Assembly (NCBI GenBank): GCA_036004405.1
Contig: DASYRM010000061.1
Span: forward strand, 53,862-117,861
Direction: 5' to 3'
Source of the DNA: DASYRM01 sp036004405
GTDB lineage: Bacteria > Acidobacteriota > Vicinamibacteria > Vicinamibacterales > UBA2999
Length of the DNA stretch: 64,000 bases
Position numbers and translations under genes: made by a program. The notes below the pieces were generated by a model. It saw nothing but the letters and a program-made list of their open reading frames with translations. It made no database searches and was not told where the DNA came from. This document shows, in pieces, positions 1 through 7,707 of this stretch; position 1 is the stretch's first letter; every line of letters starts with the position of its first letter.

Positions 1-518
1 CCGCCGCCGTCCTCGACGTAGCTGGCGCGCACGACGCCGCGGACCGGCGCGATGGGCGCCTCGAACGTCAGCCCCTGCGCGGGGCGGACGTCGAACTGCC
101 ACCCCAGGAACGCCACCGCGAAGCCCTGCGTCAGCACGAAGCGATCGCCCATGTCCCAGCGTTCGGGCGAGAGGTCGCGCTGTCGCGCGCCGCTCATCAG
201 CCCGAGCGACTGGTCGCGGCCACGGTTGACGACTTCCAGGAACACCGTGCCGCGCGCGCCCTGCTCGCGCTTCGGCATGAAGAAAAGGAGATCCGAGGAG
301 AACTCGACGCGCCCGGCGTTGCGCGGCGCCAGCGCCAGGTCGGCGATGCCGCGATTGGCGCGTGCGGACGGATCGAGGGCGAAGTACACGCGCCCGACGA
401 TGCGTTCGTGCGTTTCGAAGTCGTCGCGCTGCCGCACCTCGATCCGCACCACTTCCGCCGCGGCCGTGCCAGCCATGAGCAGAAGGGCACAGGCAGCCGC
501 CACCCGGATCCGAGTCAT
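1..518 (-). CDS. Secreted alpha/beta hydrolase-domain protein, N-terminal fragment
   Basis: The frame opens at ATG 518 and runs off the left edge after 172 codons, so only the N-terminus is present. The first ~20 residues (MTRIRVAAACALLLMAG then TAAAE) are a Sec signal peptide, placing the protein in the periplasm or outside. The following sequence (VVRIEVRQRDDF, HERIVGRVYFALDP, LAPRNAGRVEFSSDL, VFLEVVNRGRDQ) matches the N-terminal part of the large secreted alpha/beta hydrolase-domain proteins (Abhydrolase_10 type) common in Acidobacteria and Proteobacteria. The catalytic serine region lies outside the window, so the activity and substrate cannot be judged. It is divergent from the small ORF at 580. 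The family call is from recognised sequence pattern, not a search. Confidence 0.7.
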   Translation of the reverse strand, partial: MTRIRVAAACALLLMAGTAAAEVVRIEVRQRDDFETHERIVGRVYFALDPSARANRGIADLALAPRNAGRVEFSSDLLFFMPKREQGARGTVFLEVVNRGRDQSLGLMSGARQRDLSPERWDMGDRFVLTQGFAVAFLGWQFDVRPAQGLTFEAPIAPVRGVVRASYVEDGG

Positions 519-579
519 CGGGCTGCATCCTACTCCCGAAGAGCCTGATCGGGCATGGCGATTGAATGCTCGCAGGCCT

Positions 580-768
580 ATGAACCTTCCTCCTCGCTAC
601 GACCACCCCGACGATCCGTCGGACGAGTTCCAGGGCGACATGCACGCGGCCGACATCGTCAGCCCGACGGGCGAGGAAATGCCCATCGCCACGCATGCGG
701 AGGTGCATCGGGTCCCCGAGCCGCGGTCGCTCGAGCCACGGCCGCATCGCGGCGGTTCCGGGGACTGA
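580..768 (+). CDS. Small acidic hypothetical protein (62 aa)
   Basis: A 62-residue frame starting at ATG 580 and ending six bases before the next gene. The product is rich in Pro, Asp, Glu and His (MNLPPRYDHPDDPSDEF, then SPTGEEMPIATHAEVHRV) with no membrane segment or signal peptide. This composition differs from the Arg/Ser-rich shadow frames around it, and the tight spacing to the SRPBCC gene suggests a two-gene unit. The Shine-Dalgarno is weak (AGG only). No family is recognised. It could still be a chance frame in the 256-base gap between the left-edge gene and position 775. Confidence 0.4.
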   Translation: MNLPPRYDHPDDPSDEFQGDMHAADIVSPTGEEMPIATHAEVHRVPEPRSLEPRPHRGGSGD

Positions 769-774
769 CGCCGT

Positions 775-1197
775 ATGGCTTCCATTCACGTCGAGTCAGC
801 TGTTGACGTCAGCGCGGACACGGCCTGGGAGGCGCTGAGACGGGTAGGCGATGCCCAGGCGCTCTTTGCGCCGGTGCTCGCCGGCTCGGAGATGCGCGGC
901 GACACACGAACGGCGCGCTTTGGTAACGGCCTCGTCGTCCACGAGCGGGTCATCGACGTGGACGATGCGCGCCGGCGCGTGGCGTACAGCGCCATCGACA
1001 GCCCCGTGCTCACCTACCATCACGCCTCGATGCAGATTGTCGAGGACGGGGCCGAGCGCTGCCGGTTCGTCTGGACGACCGACTTTCTTCCCGGCGACGC
1101 GGCCGGCGATCTCCGCGGGCTGATCGAAGCCGGAACCGCGGCGCTCAAGACCAACCTCGAACGAGTGGGAAGCCACGCTCGCGCCGGCCGGGGCTAG
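775..1197 (+). CDS. SRPBCC / polyketide cyclase-like protein
   Basis: A 140-residue cytoplasmic protein with the pattern of the START/Bet v1-like SRPBCC superfamily: an N-terminal beta strand (ASIHVESAVDVSADTAWEALRRVGD), then strands containing RTARFGNGLVVHERVIDVD and RRVAYSAID, and a final long helix (LRGLIEAGTAALKTNLERV) that closes the hydrophobic pocket. Length is typical of the family. Members bind small hydrophobic ligands; the ligand here is unknown. No signal peptide or membrane segment. It begins six bases after the small ORF at 580 and is probably cotranscribed with it. The C-terminal ~7 residues are low-complexity. Confidence 0.8.
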   Translation: MASIHVESAVDVSADTAWEALRRVGDAQALFAPVLAGSEMRGDTRTARFGNGLVVHERVIDVDDARRRVAYSAIDSPVLTYHHASMQIVEDGAERCRFVWTTDFLPGDAAGDLRGLIEAGTAALKTNLERVGSHARAGRG

Positions 1198-1459
1198 GGC
1201 CTGGTCAAGGCGCGGCGAAGCTCGGCCGCGCGCGCGGCGCGGCGTCGCGCCCCAGGGAAGCCCGGGGCGCCCAAATCCATCGCCCTCATCTGTTTGCGGT
1301 AACGCGCCAATCCGATAAGATCGCTGAACGCGACGGCATTCGAACCGCTCGGGCCGCTTCGCGTTCCTCTACAAACCTCTCCGTCCGGACCGCCGCCGCC
1401 CCGCGGGTGGGGGACAAGCGTGTTCTGGCGGGGCCTCTGACCGCGTTAAGGGGAGCACT

Positions 1460-3271
1460 GTGTCCGCTCGCAAGCTGCCTCGCACCCGTGTCCTGTGGAT
1501 TGCGGCCGGCGTGACTGTCGTCGTCCTTGGGGCGATGGTGGGGATTGCGCTTCGCAGCCGCACGGCGACGGTCCCCTTCTCCTCGTTCCTGCGCGACGTC
1601 CAGACCGATCGCGTGGCCGCGCTGACCGTCGATGGCGACGGCTTCACCTTCGAGCGGCGCGACGGCGCGACCACCGAAACGGTAGCGCCGCCGGGCTACA
1701 TCGCCGCCAACCCCTCGTTCGTCCCGGCCCTCATCGAACGGGGAGTGCGCTTCGACGTCCGCCGCGCCGCGGCCCTCGACGCCCGCGGCTACGGCGCGGT
1801 GGCGCTGACGCTGCTGGGCGGCCTGCTGGTGGGGCTGGTGCTCTTCCGGCAGCACTTCTCGGGCCGCGTGCCGACGTTCGAAAAGCTGCAGGCGATCGAT
1901 GCCGAAGGCGTCACCGTGACCTTCAGCGACGTGGCCGGCGTGGACGAAGCCAAGGACGAGGTGCGCGAGATCGTGGACTTCCTCAAGCAGCCAGCGCGCT
2001 TCGCGTCCGTCGGCGGGCGCATCCCGCGGGGCATCCTGCTCGTGGGGCCGCCCGGCACGGGCAAGACGCTGCTCGCGCGATCGATGGCCGGCGAAGCGGG
2101 CGTGCCCTTCATCTCGGCCAGCGGATCCGATTTCGTGGAGATGTACGCCGGCGTCGGCGCGTCGCGCGTGCGCAAGCTCTTTCGCGAGGCGCGGCGCCAC
2201 CCCGCGTGCATCATCTTCATCGACGAGCTCGACGCCGTGGGCCGCAACCGTGGCGGACACTCGCTCGGGCACGAGGAGCGCGAGCAGACGCTCAATCAAC
2301 TGCTCGTCGAGATGGACGGGTTCTCGCGCTCCGACTCGATCGTCGTCGTGGCCGCCACCAATCGCGCCGACATCCTCGATTCGGCGCTGCTCCGGCCCGG
2401 ACGCTTCGACCGGCAGGTCACGGTCGGCAATCCGGACCTGAAGGGGCGCGAGCAGATCCTCCGGGTGCACACGCGCGCCATCGCCCTCGAGCCCGACGTG
2501 GATCTGCGGGCCATCGCGCGCGGCACCCCAGGGTTCTCCGGCGCGGACCTGGCGAACCTCGTGAACGAAGCCGCGCTGCTGGCGGCACGCGGCGGCCGCG
2601 CCGCCGTGAGCCACGCGGATCTCGACGCCTCGCGCGACAAGGTCCTGATGGGCGTCGAACGCAAGTCGGTGGTGATGAGCGACCACGAGCGCGTCACCTG
2701 CGCCTACCACGAGGCGGGCCACGCAGTGGTGACCGCGCTCCTGCCCGACGCGGACCCGCTTCACAAGGTGACGATCATCCCGCGCGGCCGCGCTCTCGGC
2801 GTCACGATGCAGCTGCCGGAGGCCGATCGGCACAACCACTCGAGGCCGTTCATCGAGGCGCAGATTGCCATCCTGATGGCCGGCCGCGTGGCCGAAGAGG
2901 TGTGCCTCGGGCAGATGACGAGCGGGGCGTCGAACGACATCGAGCGCGCCACCGAGCTGGCCGCCAAGATGGTGTGCGAGCTCGGCATGTCGTCGCTCGG
3001 CCCCATCCACTTCCGCCGGCCGTCGAGCGCCGCCGAAGGCGACAGCCGCGCCGCCGGCTTCAGCGAAGACACCGCCCGCCGCGTGGACGACGAGATCCGC
3101 GCGATGGTGATGCGCGGCTGCGAGACCGCCCGCGGCCTCGTCGAACGGGAGCGCGCCGCCGTCCGGGCGCTGGCGATGGAGCTCCTGGACGTCGAGTCGG
3201 TGGACGCCGATCGCATGAAGCAGATCCTCGCGCAGCATGTGCTGCCGCCGGCCAACCGCCCGGCCGCCTGA
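1460..3271 (+). CDS. ftsH: ATP-dependent zinc metalloprotease, FtsH type
   Basis: A 603-residue membrane-anchored AAA+ protease that degrades membrane and soluble proteins. Visible in order: TM1 at about residues 11-31, a short periplasmic domain, TM2 at about 110-130, the AAA+ module with Walker A GPPGTGKT (196-203), Walker B IIFIDELDAVG (251-261), the second region of homology around VVAATNR and RPGRFDRQV, and the zinc motif HEAGH (417-421) with the third ligand expected downstream near ASNDIERAT. The start is GTG 1460 after a GGGG-rich leader; the second residue gives a normal N-terminus. It is slightly shorter than typical FtsH (~640) because the C-terminal tail is short. It stands alone; the 262 bases upstream hold no gene and presumably its promoter. 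A paralogue elsewhere in the genome is possible. Confidence 0.93.
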   Translation: MSARKLPRTRVLWIAAGVTVVVLGAMVGIALRSRTATVPFSSFLRDVQTDRVAALTVDGDGFTFERRDGATTETVAPPGYIAANPSFVPALIERGVRFDVRRAAALDARGYGAVALTLLGGLLVGLVLFRQHFSGRVPTFEKLQAIDAEGVTVTFSDVAGVDEAKDEVREIVDFLKQPARFASVGGRIPRGILLVGPPGTGKTLLARSMAGEAGVPFISASGSDFVEMYAGVGASRVRKLFREARRHPACIIFIDELDAVGRNRGGHSLGHEEREQTLNQLLVEMDGFSRSDSIVVVAATNRADILDSALLRPGRFDRQVTVGNPDLKGREQILRVHTRAIALEPDVDLRAIARGTPGFSGADLANLVNEAALLAARGGRAAVSHADLDASRDKVLMGVERKSVVMSDHERVTCAYHEAGHAVVTALLPDADPLHKVTIIPRGRALGVTMQLPEADRHNHSRPFIEAQIAILMAGRVAEEVCLGQMTSGASNDIERATELAAKMVCELGMSSLGPIHFRRPSSAAEGDSRAAGFSEDTARRVDDEIRAMVMRGCETARGLVERERAAVRALAMELLDVESVDADRMKQILAQHVLPPANRPAA

Positions 3272-3304
3272 GGGCGCGCCGCCGTCCACGGAATCTGGTA
3301 GGCT

Positions 3305-3328
3305 CCTGACCATCTCGAGGTGGTCAGG
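3305..3328. promoter_or_regulatory. 24-bp near-perfect palindrome abutting the start of the next gene
   Basis: The 8-base arms CCTGACCA (3305-3312) and TGGTCAGG (3321-3328) are perfectly complementary, and the centre CTCGAG is itself a palindrome, so all 24 bases are symmetric except one T:G pair. The right arm touches ATG 3329 and the centre contains the only Shine-Dalgarno-like GAGG. As RNA it forms a stem that would hide the ribosome site; as DNA it is a dimeric operator candidate. It could also act as an end signal for ftsH, 34 bases upstream, although no T-run follows. Confidence 0.55.
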
Positions 3329-4270
3329 ATGAGCTCTCGCACTTACTCCTCTTGGCGCCGCGCCGCCCTGCCCGCGTGCGCGGCCGTGTTCGCTCTGACG
3401 ATGGTTGCCGGCCGGTCGGATCTGGCGGGACAAGGGCGCGGCGCCGGCGCCCCGGGAGCGCCCCGCACGGGCCGGCAGTTGGCGCCGGTGGACATCACGG
3501 GCACGTGGGTGTCGGTCGTGACCGAGGACTGGCGCTGGCGCATGGTCACGCCGCCGAAGGGCGACGTCGCCAGCATCCCGGTAAACGGGGAGGGCCGCAA
3601 GGCCGCCGCGAGCTGGAATCCCGAGGCCGATGCCGCGGCCGGCAACGCGTGCAAGGCGTTTGGCGTCGGCGGCATCATGCGCGAGCCGGGGCGGCTGCGG
3701 ATCTCTTGGCAGGACGACCAGACCCTCAAGTTCGAGTTCGACGCCGGCACCCAGACCCGGCTCCTCAACTTCGATGCGGCGAAGCAGCCTCCGGCGGAGC
3801 GCACGCTGCAGGGCTTCTCGAGGGCGCTGTGGGAGGGCCCTGGCGTGGGCGCGGGCCCGGTCGGTGATGGTCGTCCCGACACGCGGGTGACCGGTGGCGG
3901 GCTGCTCTCGCGCGAACTGCCCGGCGGCGGAGGCCAGGGGCTGCGCGGCGGACCGCCGCCGAGGCAGCAGGCGCAGATCAACCGCGGCGGCGATCTGCGC
4001 GTGGTGACGACCGGTTTCCGCGACGGCTACCTGCGGAAGAACGGCGTCCCGTACAGCGAGCAGGCCACCATCACCGAATACATCCACCGCCTGCCGACGC
4101 ACCCCAACGGCGACAACTGGCTGCACGTGGTGACCGTGGTGGAGGACCCGCGCTACCTGGCGCAGCCGTTCTACACCAGCACCTCGTTCCGGCTCGAGCC
4201 GAACGACGCCAACTTCAAGCCGACACCGTGCGCGACGCCAGCGCCGCTGCCGGTGAAGACGTCACGCTGA
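3329..4270 (+). CDS. Secreted hypothetical protein
   Basis: A protein of 313 residues from ATG 3329; an alternative GTG lies nine bases upstream inside the palindrome. Residues ~8-37 form a signal peptide with a basic n-region (SSRTYSSWRR) and a hydrophobic core (CAAVFALTMVAG). The mature part carries the pattern TGTWVSVVTEDWRWRMVTPPKGD, WNPEADAAAGNACKAFGVGGIMREPGRLRISW and later YTSTSFRLEPN, which recurs in secreted acidobacterial proteins of unknown role. A Gly/Pro/Arg-rich linker (PGGGGQGLRGGPPPRQQ) sits near residue 210. The family looks like a beta-rich extracellular domain, but no function can be assigned. A hairpin or operator lies directly at its start. Confidence 0.75.
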   Translation: MSSRTYSSWRRAALPACAAVFALTMVAGRSDLAGQGRGAGAPGAPRTGRQLAPVDITGTWVSVVTEDWRWRMVTPPKGDVASIPVNGEGRKAAASWNPEADAAAGNACKAFGVGGIMREPGRLRISWQDDQTLKFEFDAGTQTRLLNFDAAKQPPAERTLQGFSRALWEGPGVGAGPVGDGRPDTRVTGGGLLSRELPGGGGQGLRGGPPPRQQAQINRGGDLRVVTTGFRDGYLRKNGVPYSEQATITEYIHRLPTHPNGDNWLHVVTVVEDPRYLAQPFYTSTSFRLEPNDANFKPTPCATPAPLPVKTSR

Positions 4271-4452
4271 GGCCGGTGCATCGCGCGGTCGCAGGCGATC
4301 CACTCGCGCAGGCGCAGGAGGAACCGTGCTGCCGCGTGCGCACCAGCCCGGGTTGTCCCATTCGTCAGGCCGCGCACCGCTAAACCCGATCCAAACCTCG
4401 CCGATACCAGCTGAGGGGGGCTCGCCTGCACTCGCTGTCAGAGTGCGCAGCT

Positions 4453-6474
4453 ATGGACTCGGGACTGCGGCCGCCGGACCGTGATCTACTCGCACAGCGT
4501 CTGACGCGCTCGATCGAGCGCGCCCGCCGCTATCCCGGCTTTCACTACGCAATCCTGAGCATCGACCTCGGCCTCGGCGCCGGCGGTGACGCCGTGCTGT
4601 CGGCCGACGACGAGGCGGTGCTGGCGGCCGCCGTGCGGCGGCTCGAAGCCTGTCTGCGCGTGAGCGATCTGCCGCCCACCTTGCGCCACGGCGATCTGGT
4701 CGTGCACGTGCACGACGCCGAAGTCGCCGTCCTCCTCGACGGTCTGAAGGAGGTGGGGCACGCGGTCATCGCTGCCGAGCGCATCCTGGCCGAGCTCTGG
4801 CTGCCGTTTGGCCACCCCGCCGGCGAGGTGCGCCTGTCCGCCAGCATCGGCATCGCGGTCAGCGCCTCCGGCTACGAGCGGCCCGAGGACGCGCTGCGGG
4901 ACGCCGACATGGCGATGCAGCGCGCCAGGCATCTGGGCGGTGGCTGCTGCGAGGTCTTCGACCGCGCCGCGCTGCAGGCGGCGCAGACCGAGCTGCGCCT
5001 CGAAGCCGACTTTGCCGGTGCCCTCGAGCGCGGCGAATTCGCGCTCGTCTACCAGCCGATCGCCTCGCTGGCCTCCAATCGCATTGCCGGCTTCGAAGCG
5101 CTCGTACGGTGGAATCATCCGGGCCTCGGCCTGATCGCGCCGCTGGAGTTCATCCCGCTCGCCGAGAAGACGGGCTTCATCGTGCCGCTCGGGGCGTGGG
5201 TGCTGCGCGAGGCCTGCCGTCAGCTCAAGACGTGGCAGAGCACGATCCCTGGCTCGGCCGATCTGTGGATGTCGGTCAACCTGTCGAGCCTGCAGTTCCG
5301 CAGCGCCACGCTCGTTGACGACATCACCCAGGTACTGACCGACTGCGGCATCGAGGCACGCAGCCTGGTGCTCGAGCTCACCGAAGGCATCGCGATGGAG
5401 AACCCGGTCGCGGTCCGCGCGCTGCTGCTGCAGCTGCGCGCCATCGGCGTGCGCGTGAGCGTGGACGACTTCGGCACCGGGCATTCCTCGCTGGCGTATC
5501 TGCGGCAGTTCCCGCTGCACTCGCTCAAGGTCGATCGGTCCTTCGTTCGTGGCATCGAAGGCAACCGCGACATGGCGAGCATCGTGAGCGCCGTCACCAC
5601 GATGGCGCAGCAGCTGGGGCTGCGCGTGGTGGCCGAGGGGATCGAGAAGGAAGAGCAGCTGGGGCTGCTGCGCGCGCTCGGGTGCGAATTCGGCCAGGGC
5701 TATCTGTTCTCGCGCCCGATCGACCCCGAGGCCGCGGCGTCGCTGCTCACCGCGGGCCTGCCGGCCCGGCAGGGCGCGCCGCTCGGCGACGCGGCGGCCG
5801 CGATGCTCGCGTCGCTCGCGCCGGCCCCGCACCTGGCCTCGCGCCAACGCCGGACCACGGCGATCCGCTGGCTGTATGTTGCCGCCGCGGCCGTCATTCT
5901 GCCCCTCGCCGCCGGGCTGCCGGGCCAGTTCCGCAACGCGGGGTCGACCGGAGACCCGGCGACGGCGGTGGCCTCCGGCGCGGCGCTCACGAGAGACGTC
6001 CCCTTGCCCGCGCCGCCGCTCGCCGAGGTGGCTGCACCGCTGCCCCCCACACGGTCGGCGGTGCCCTCCTCTGCGCGTGTGGCCGTGCCCTCCGCAGGTC
6101 CGGCGGTGCCCGCCGCAGGGCCGGCCGTGGCGGTCGCCCGGAAAGACACGGCAGCTCCGGCGGTTCCAGGAATCAGCGCGGCCGTGACGCCGGTGTCGGT
6201 CACCTCGCTGCGTGTCGTCCACCAGCATCGCCTCGGCAGCTGTCGCGGGCAGTTCGTGGTCAGCCGGGACGGCGTGGCCTACATTCCCGAAGACGCCACG
6301 CAGGGGAAAGACGGCTTCCGCTTGAAGTACACCGAGTTCCTCAACGAGTGGAGCGGCGACAACCTGCGCATCACCTCGAATCAGCGCGACTACCGGTTCC
6401 GCGTCGCCGAACCATCGGCCCACGAACACGAACAGCTCGAGCGCGTCGCGGCGGCGATCGCGCGCTTCCGCTGA
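4453..6474 (+). CDS. Cyclic-di-GMP phosphodiesterase: degenerate GGDEF, EAL, TM and novel C-terminal domain
   Basis: A 673-residue protein. Residues ~10-170 are a GGDEF fold whose signature is lost (HVHDAE where GGDEF is expected), so it should not make c-di-GMP. Residues ~185-435 are a complete EAL domain: E215-A-L, N276, E308 region (ELTEG), DDFGTG at 338-343, K359, EGIE at 395-398 and GQGYLFS, so hydrolysis of c-di-GMP is expected. One TM helix follows (~472-490), then a Pro/Ala/Val-rich linker with repeats of AVPSAGPAVPAAGP, and a ~90-residue C-terminal domain (RVVHQHRLGSCRGQFVVSRDG to the end) that looks like a small beta-rich, PH-like module. This EAL-TM-external domain order is unusual. 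The gene is monocistronic; a 182-base leader precedes it. Confidence 0.88.
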   Translation: MDSGLRPPDRDLLAQRLTRSIERARRYPGFHYAILSIDLGLGAGGDAVLSADDEAVLAAAVRRLEACLRVSDLPPTLRHGDLVVHVHDAEVAVLLDGLKEVGHAVIAAERILAELWLPFGHPAGEVRLSASIGIAVSASGYERPEDALRDADMAMQRARHLGGGCCEVFDRAALQAAQTELRLEADFAGALERGEFALVYQPIASLASNRIAGFEALVRWNHPGLGLIAPLEFIPLAEKTGFIVPLGAWVLREACRQLKTWQSTIPGSADLWMSVNLSSLQFRSATLVDDITQVLTDCGIEARSLVLELTEGIAMENPVAVRALLLQLRAIGVRVSVDDFGTGHSSLAYLRQFPLHSLKVDRSFVRGIEGNRDMASIVSAVTTMAQQLGLRVVAEGIEKEEQLGLLRALGCEFGQGYLFSRPIDPEAAASLLTAGLPARQGAPLGDAAAAMLASLAPAPHLASRQRRTTAIRWLYVAAAAVILPLAAGLPGQFRNAGSTGDPATAVASGAALTRDVPLPAPPLAEVAAPLPPTRSAVPSSARVAVPSAGPAVPAAGPAVAVARKDTAAPAVPGISAAVTPVSVTSLRVVHQHRLGSCRGQFVVSRDGVAYIPEDATQGKDGFRLKYTEFLNEWSGDNLRITSNQRDYRFRVAEPSAHEHEQLERVAAAIARFR

Positions 6475-6502
6475 ACACGCCAGGCGTTGGTCGGCCGGCT
6501 AC

Positions 6503-6560
6503 GGGCCGCCTGAAGGCGGCCCCCACTTTGGCTGGTCCATGGGCCGCCTGAAGGCGGCCC
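6503..6560. repeat. Two tandem REP-like hairpins
   Basis: Two copies of the 20-base hairpin GGGCCGCC-TGAA-GGCGGCCC (6503-6522 and 6541-6560), each followed by CC(C/T)ACTTTGG, lie 38 bases apart between the convergent EAL and DUF6644 genes. The same hairpin recurs at 14597 (inverted) and 16257. This is the layout of a dispersed intergenic palindromic (REP/BIME) element. It may double as a bidirectional terminator. Confidence 0.75.
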
Positions 6561-7106
6561 CTACTTTGGCGTGCACGTCAGCAGCACGCCTGGTTCGCCG
6601 ACGCAGTCGCCGGGGCGGTAGAACGTCAGCATCCGCCCGCAGACGATCACCGTCATCCAGGCGGTCAACGACACCAGCGCAATGACCTTGGCCCGCCGGG
6701 GCGCGTCGAGCGACGGCGAAGCGCCAAACACCTGCCGGTACGACGTGGCGTAGAAAAGGCCCGCGTTCACACCGGCAATGCCCAGGGCCACTACCTTGAA
6801 GTGAAACGACGGGTTGTAGATGTACTGATCGGGCTCCGTCAGCAGGAACAGCAGACCGGTCGAGACGTTGATCGCAAACCCGAGGAGACCCCACGGAATC
6901 AGACGGTGCATCGCCGCGATCGGCACGCGGCGGGCGACGCCGAGCAGCCGCAGGTCGAAGGTGCCGATCGCGCCGACGAGCAGGCAGAGGCCGAGAAAGT
7001 GCAGGCTCTCCGCAATCGGCCAGGCCCAGTGCGTCCGCATGAGGGTGGCCACCGGCGAATGCTGTTCGATGGCGGCGACGAGCCAGATCTGCCCGGCGTG
7101 CAGCAT
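6561..7106 (-). CDS. DUF6644-like integral membrane protein, second of a pair
   Basis: A 181-residue polytopic membrane protein beginning MLHAGQIWLVAAIEQH at ATG 7106. The motif WAWPIAESLHFLGLCLLVGAIGTFDLRLLGVARR, followed by about four more hydrophobic segments (WGLLGFAINVSTGLLFLLTEPDQY, FKVVALGIAGVNAGLF, ALVSLTAWMTVIVCGRML), matches the upstream gene in plan and in the LDLRLLG-type signature. Its start overlaps the upstream stop by one base (TGATG), so the two are translationally coupled. Function of this family is unknown; a heterodimeric membrane complex is an inference. The stop lies immediately next to the REP hairpin pair. Confidence 0.8.
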   Translation of the reverse strand: MLHAGQIWLVAAIEQHSPVATLMRTHWAWPIAESLHFLGLCLLVGAIGTFDLRLLGVARRVPIAAMHRLIPWGLLGFAINVSTGLLFLLTEPDQYIYNPSFHFKVVALGIAGVNAGLFYATSYRQVFGASPSLDAPRRAKVIALVSLTAWMTVIVCGRMLTFYRPGDCVGEPGVLLTCTPK

Positions 7107-7603
7107 CAGGCCCTCAGCCGGTGGTAGGTGTAGGCGAGGAGCCGGCCGGCGGTGATGGCGCCGCTCCAGCACACGAGCGACGTGATGGCCAGCCGTCGCA
7201 GCGACCGCGCCGCCGCCGGTGTGGCCGCCGCACCCGAGCGAACGATCCGGTCGATGCGGACGAAGAGCACCATGGCCACCGCGATCAGCAGCAGCTTCAG
7301 ATAGAAGACCGGGTTGGTCAGCGCCTTGGTGGGGTAGCCGACGAGCAGCAGCACGCCCGACACGGCGTTCAACCAGAACCCGCCCCAGAGCACCGGTTGG
7401 AAGCGGCGGAACTCGACGAGCGGCACGCCCCGCGCCACGCCGAGGATTCGCAGGTCGAGCACCGCCGCCAGACCGGCCGCCAGCCCCATGCCGATGGCGT
7501 GCAGCGCGAGGATGCCGGGGAAGGCCAGCAGCGACGGGGAGCCGACCACCCATTCGCTGAGGGCGGTGGACTCGAGCCAGACGAGAAACGGGTCGATCGA
7601 CAT
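7106..7603 (-). CDS. DUF6644-like integral membrane protein, first of a pair
   Basis: A 165-residue polytopic membrane protein starting MSIDPFLVWLESTALSEWV at ATG 7603. Core signature: LLAFPGILALHAIGMGLAAGLAAVLDLRILGVARGVPL, then WGGFWLNAVSGVLLLVGYPTKA, FYLKLLLIAVAMVLFVRID and a last helix SLVCWSGAITAGRLLAY. It is a diverged sister of the downstream gene and ends in a TGATG overlap with it. The 104 bases upstream are shared with the divergent histidine kinase gene at 7708, so the promoters face away from one another. No function known. Confidence 0.8.
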   Translation of the reverse strand: MSIDPFLVWLESTALSEWVVGSPSLLAFPGILALHAIGMGLAAGLAAVLDLRILGVARGVPLVEFRRFQPVLWGGFWLNAVSGVLLLVGYPTKALTNPVFYLKLLLIAVAMVLFVRIDRIVRSGAAATPAAARSLRRLAITSLVCWSGAITAGRLLAYTYHRLRA

Positions 7604-7707
7604 GCCGCCGCGGCCGAGGATGCCGAGCGAAGATTACCGCTTTGTTACCGCCGAGGCGAGCGCCGCCAATTGAATCCCCGTCGCGACGCTGCCACACTTC
7701 GAGCCGC

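Noticed and set aside
1286..4126. Long open frame (946 codons) on the minus strand opposite ftsH
   Set aside because: It runs antisense to a gene with clear FtsH motifs, is rich in Arg, His, Ala and Gly, and matches no family pattern; typical GC-driven shadow.
4378..4452. Riboswitch ahead of the EAL gene
   Set aside because: The leader shows no c-di-GMP riboswitch core or strong stems; nothing beyond an ordinary leader.
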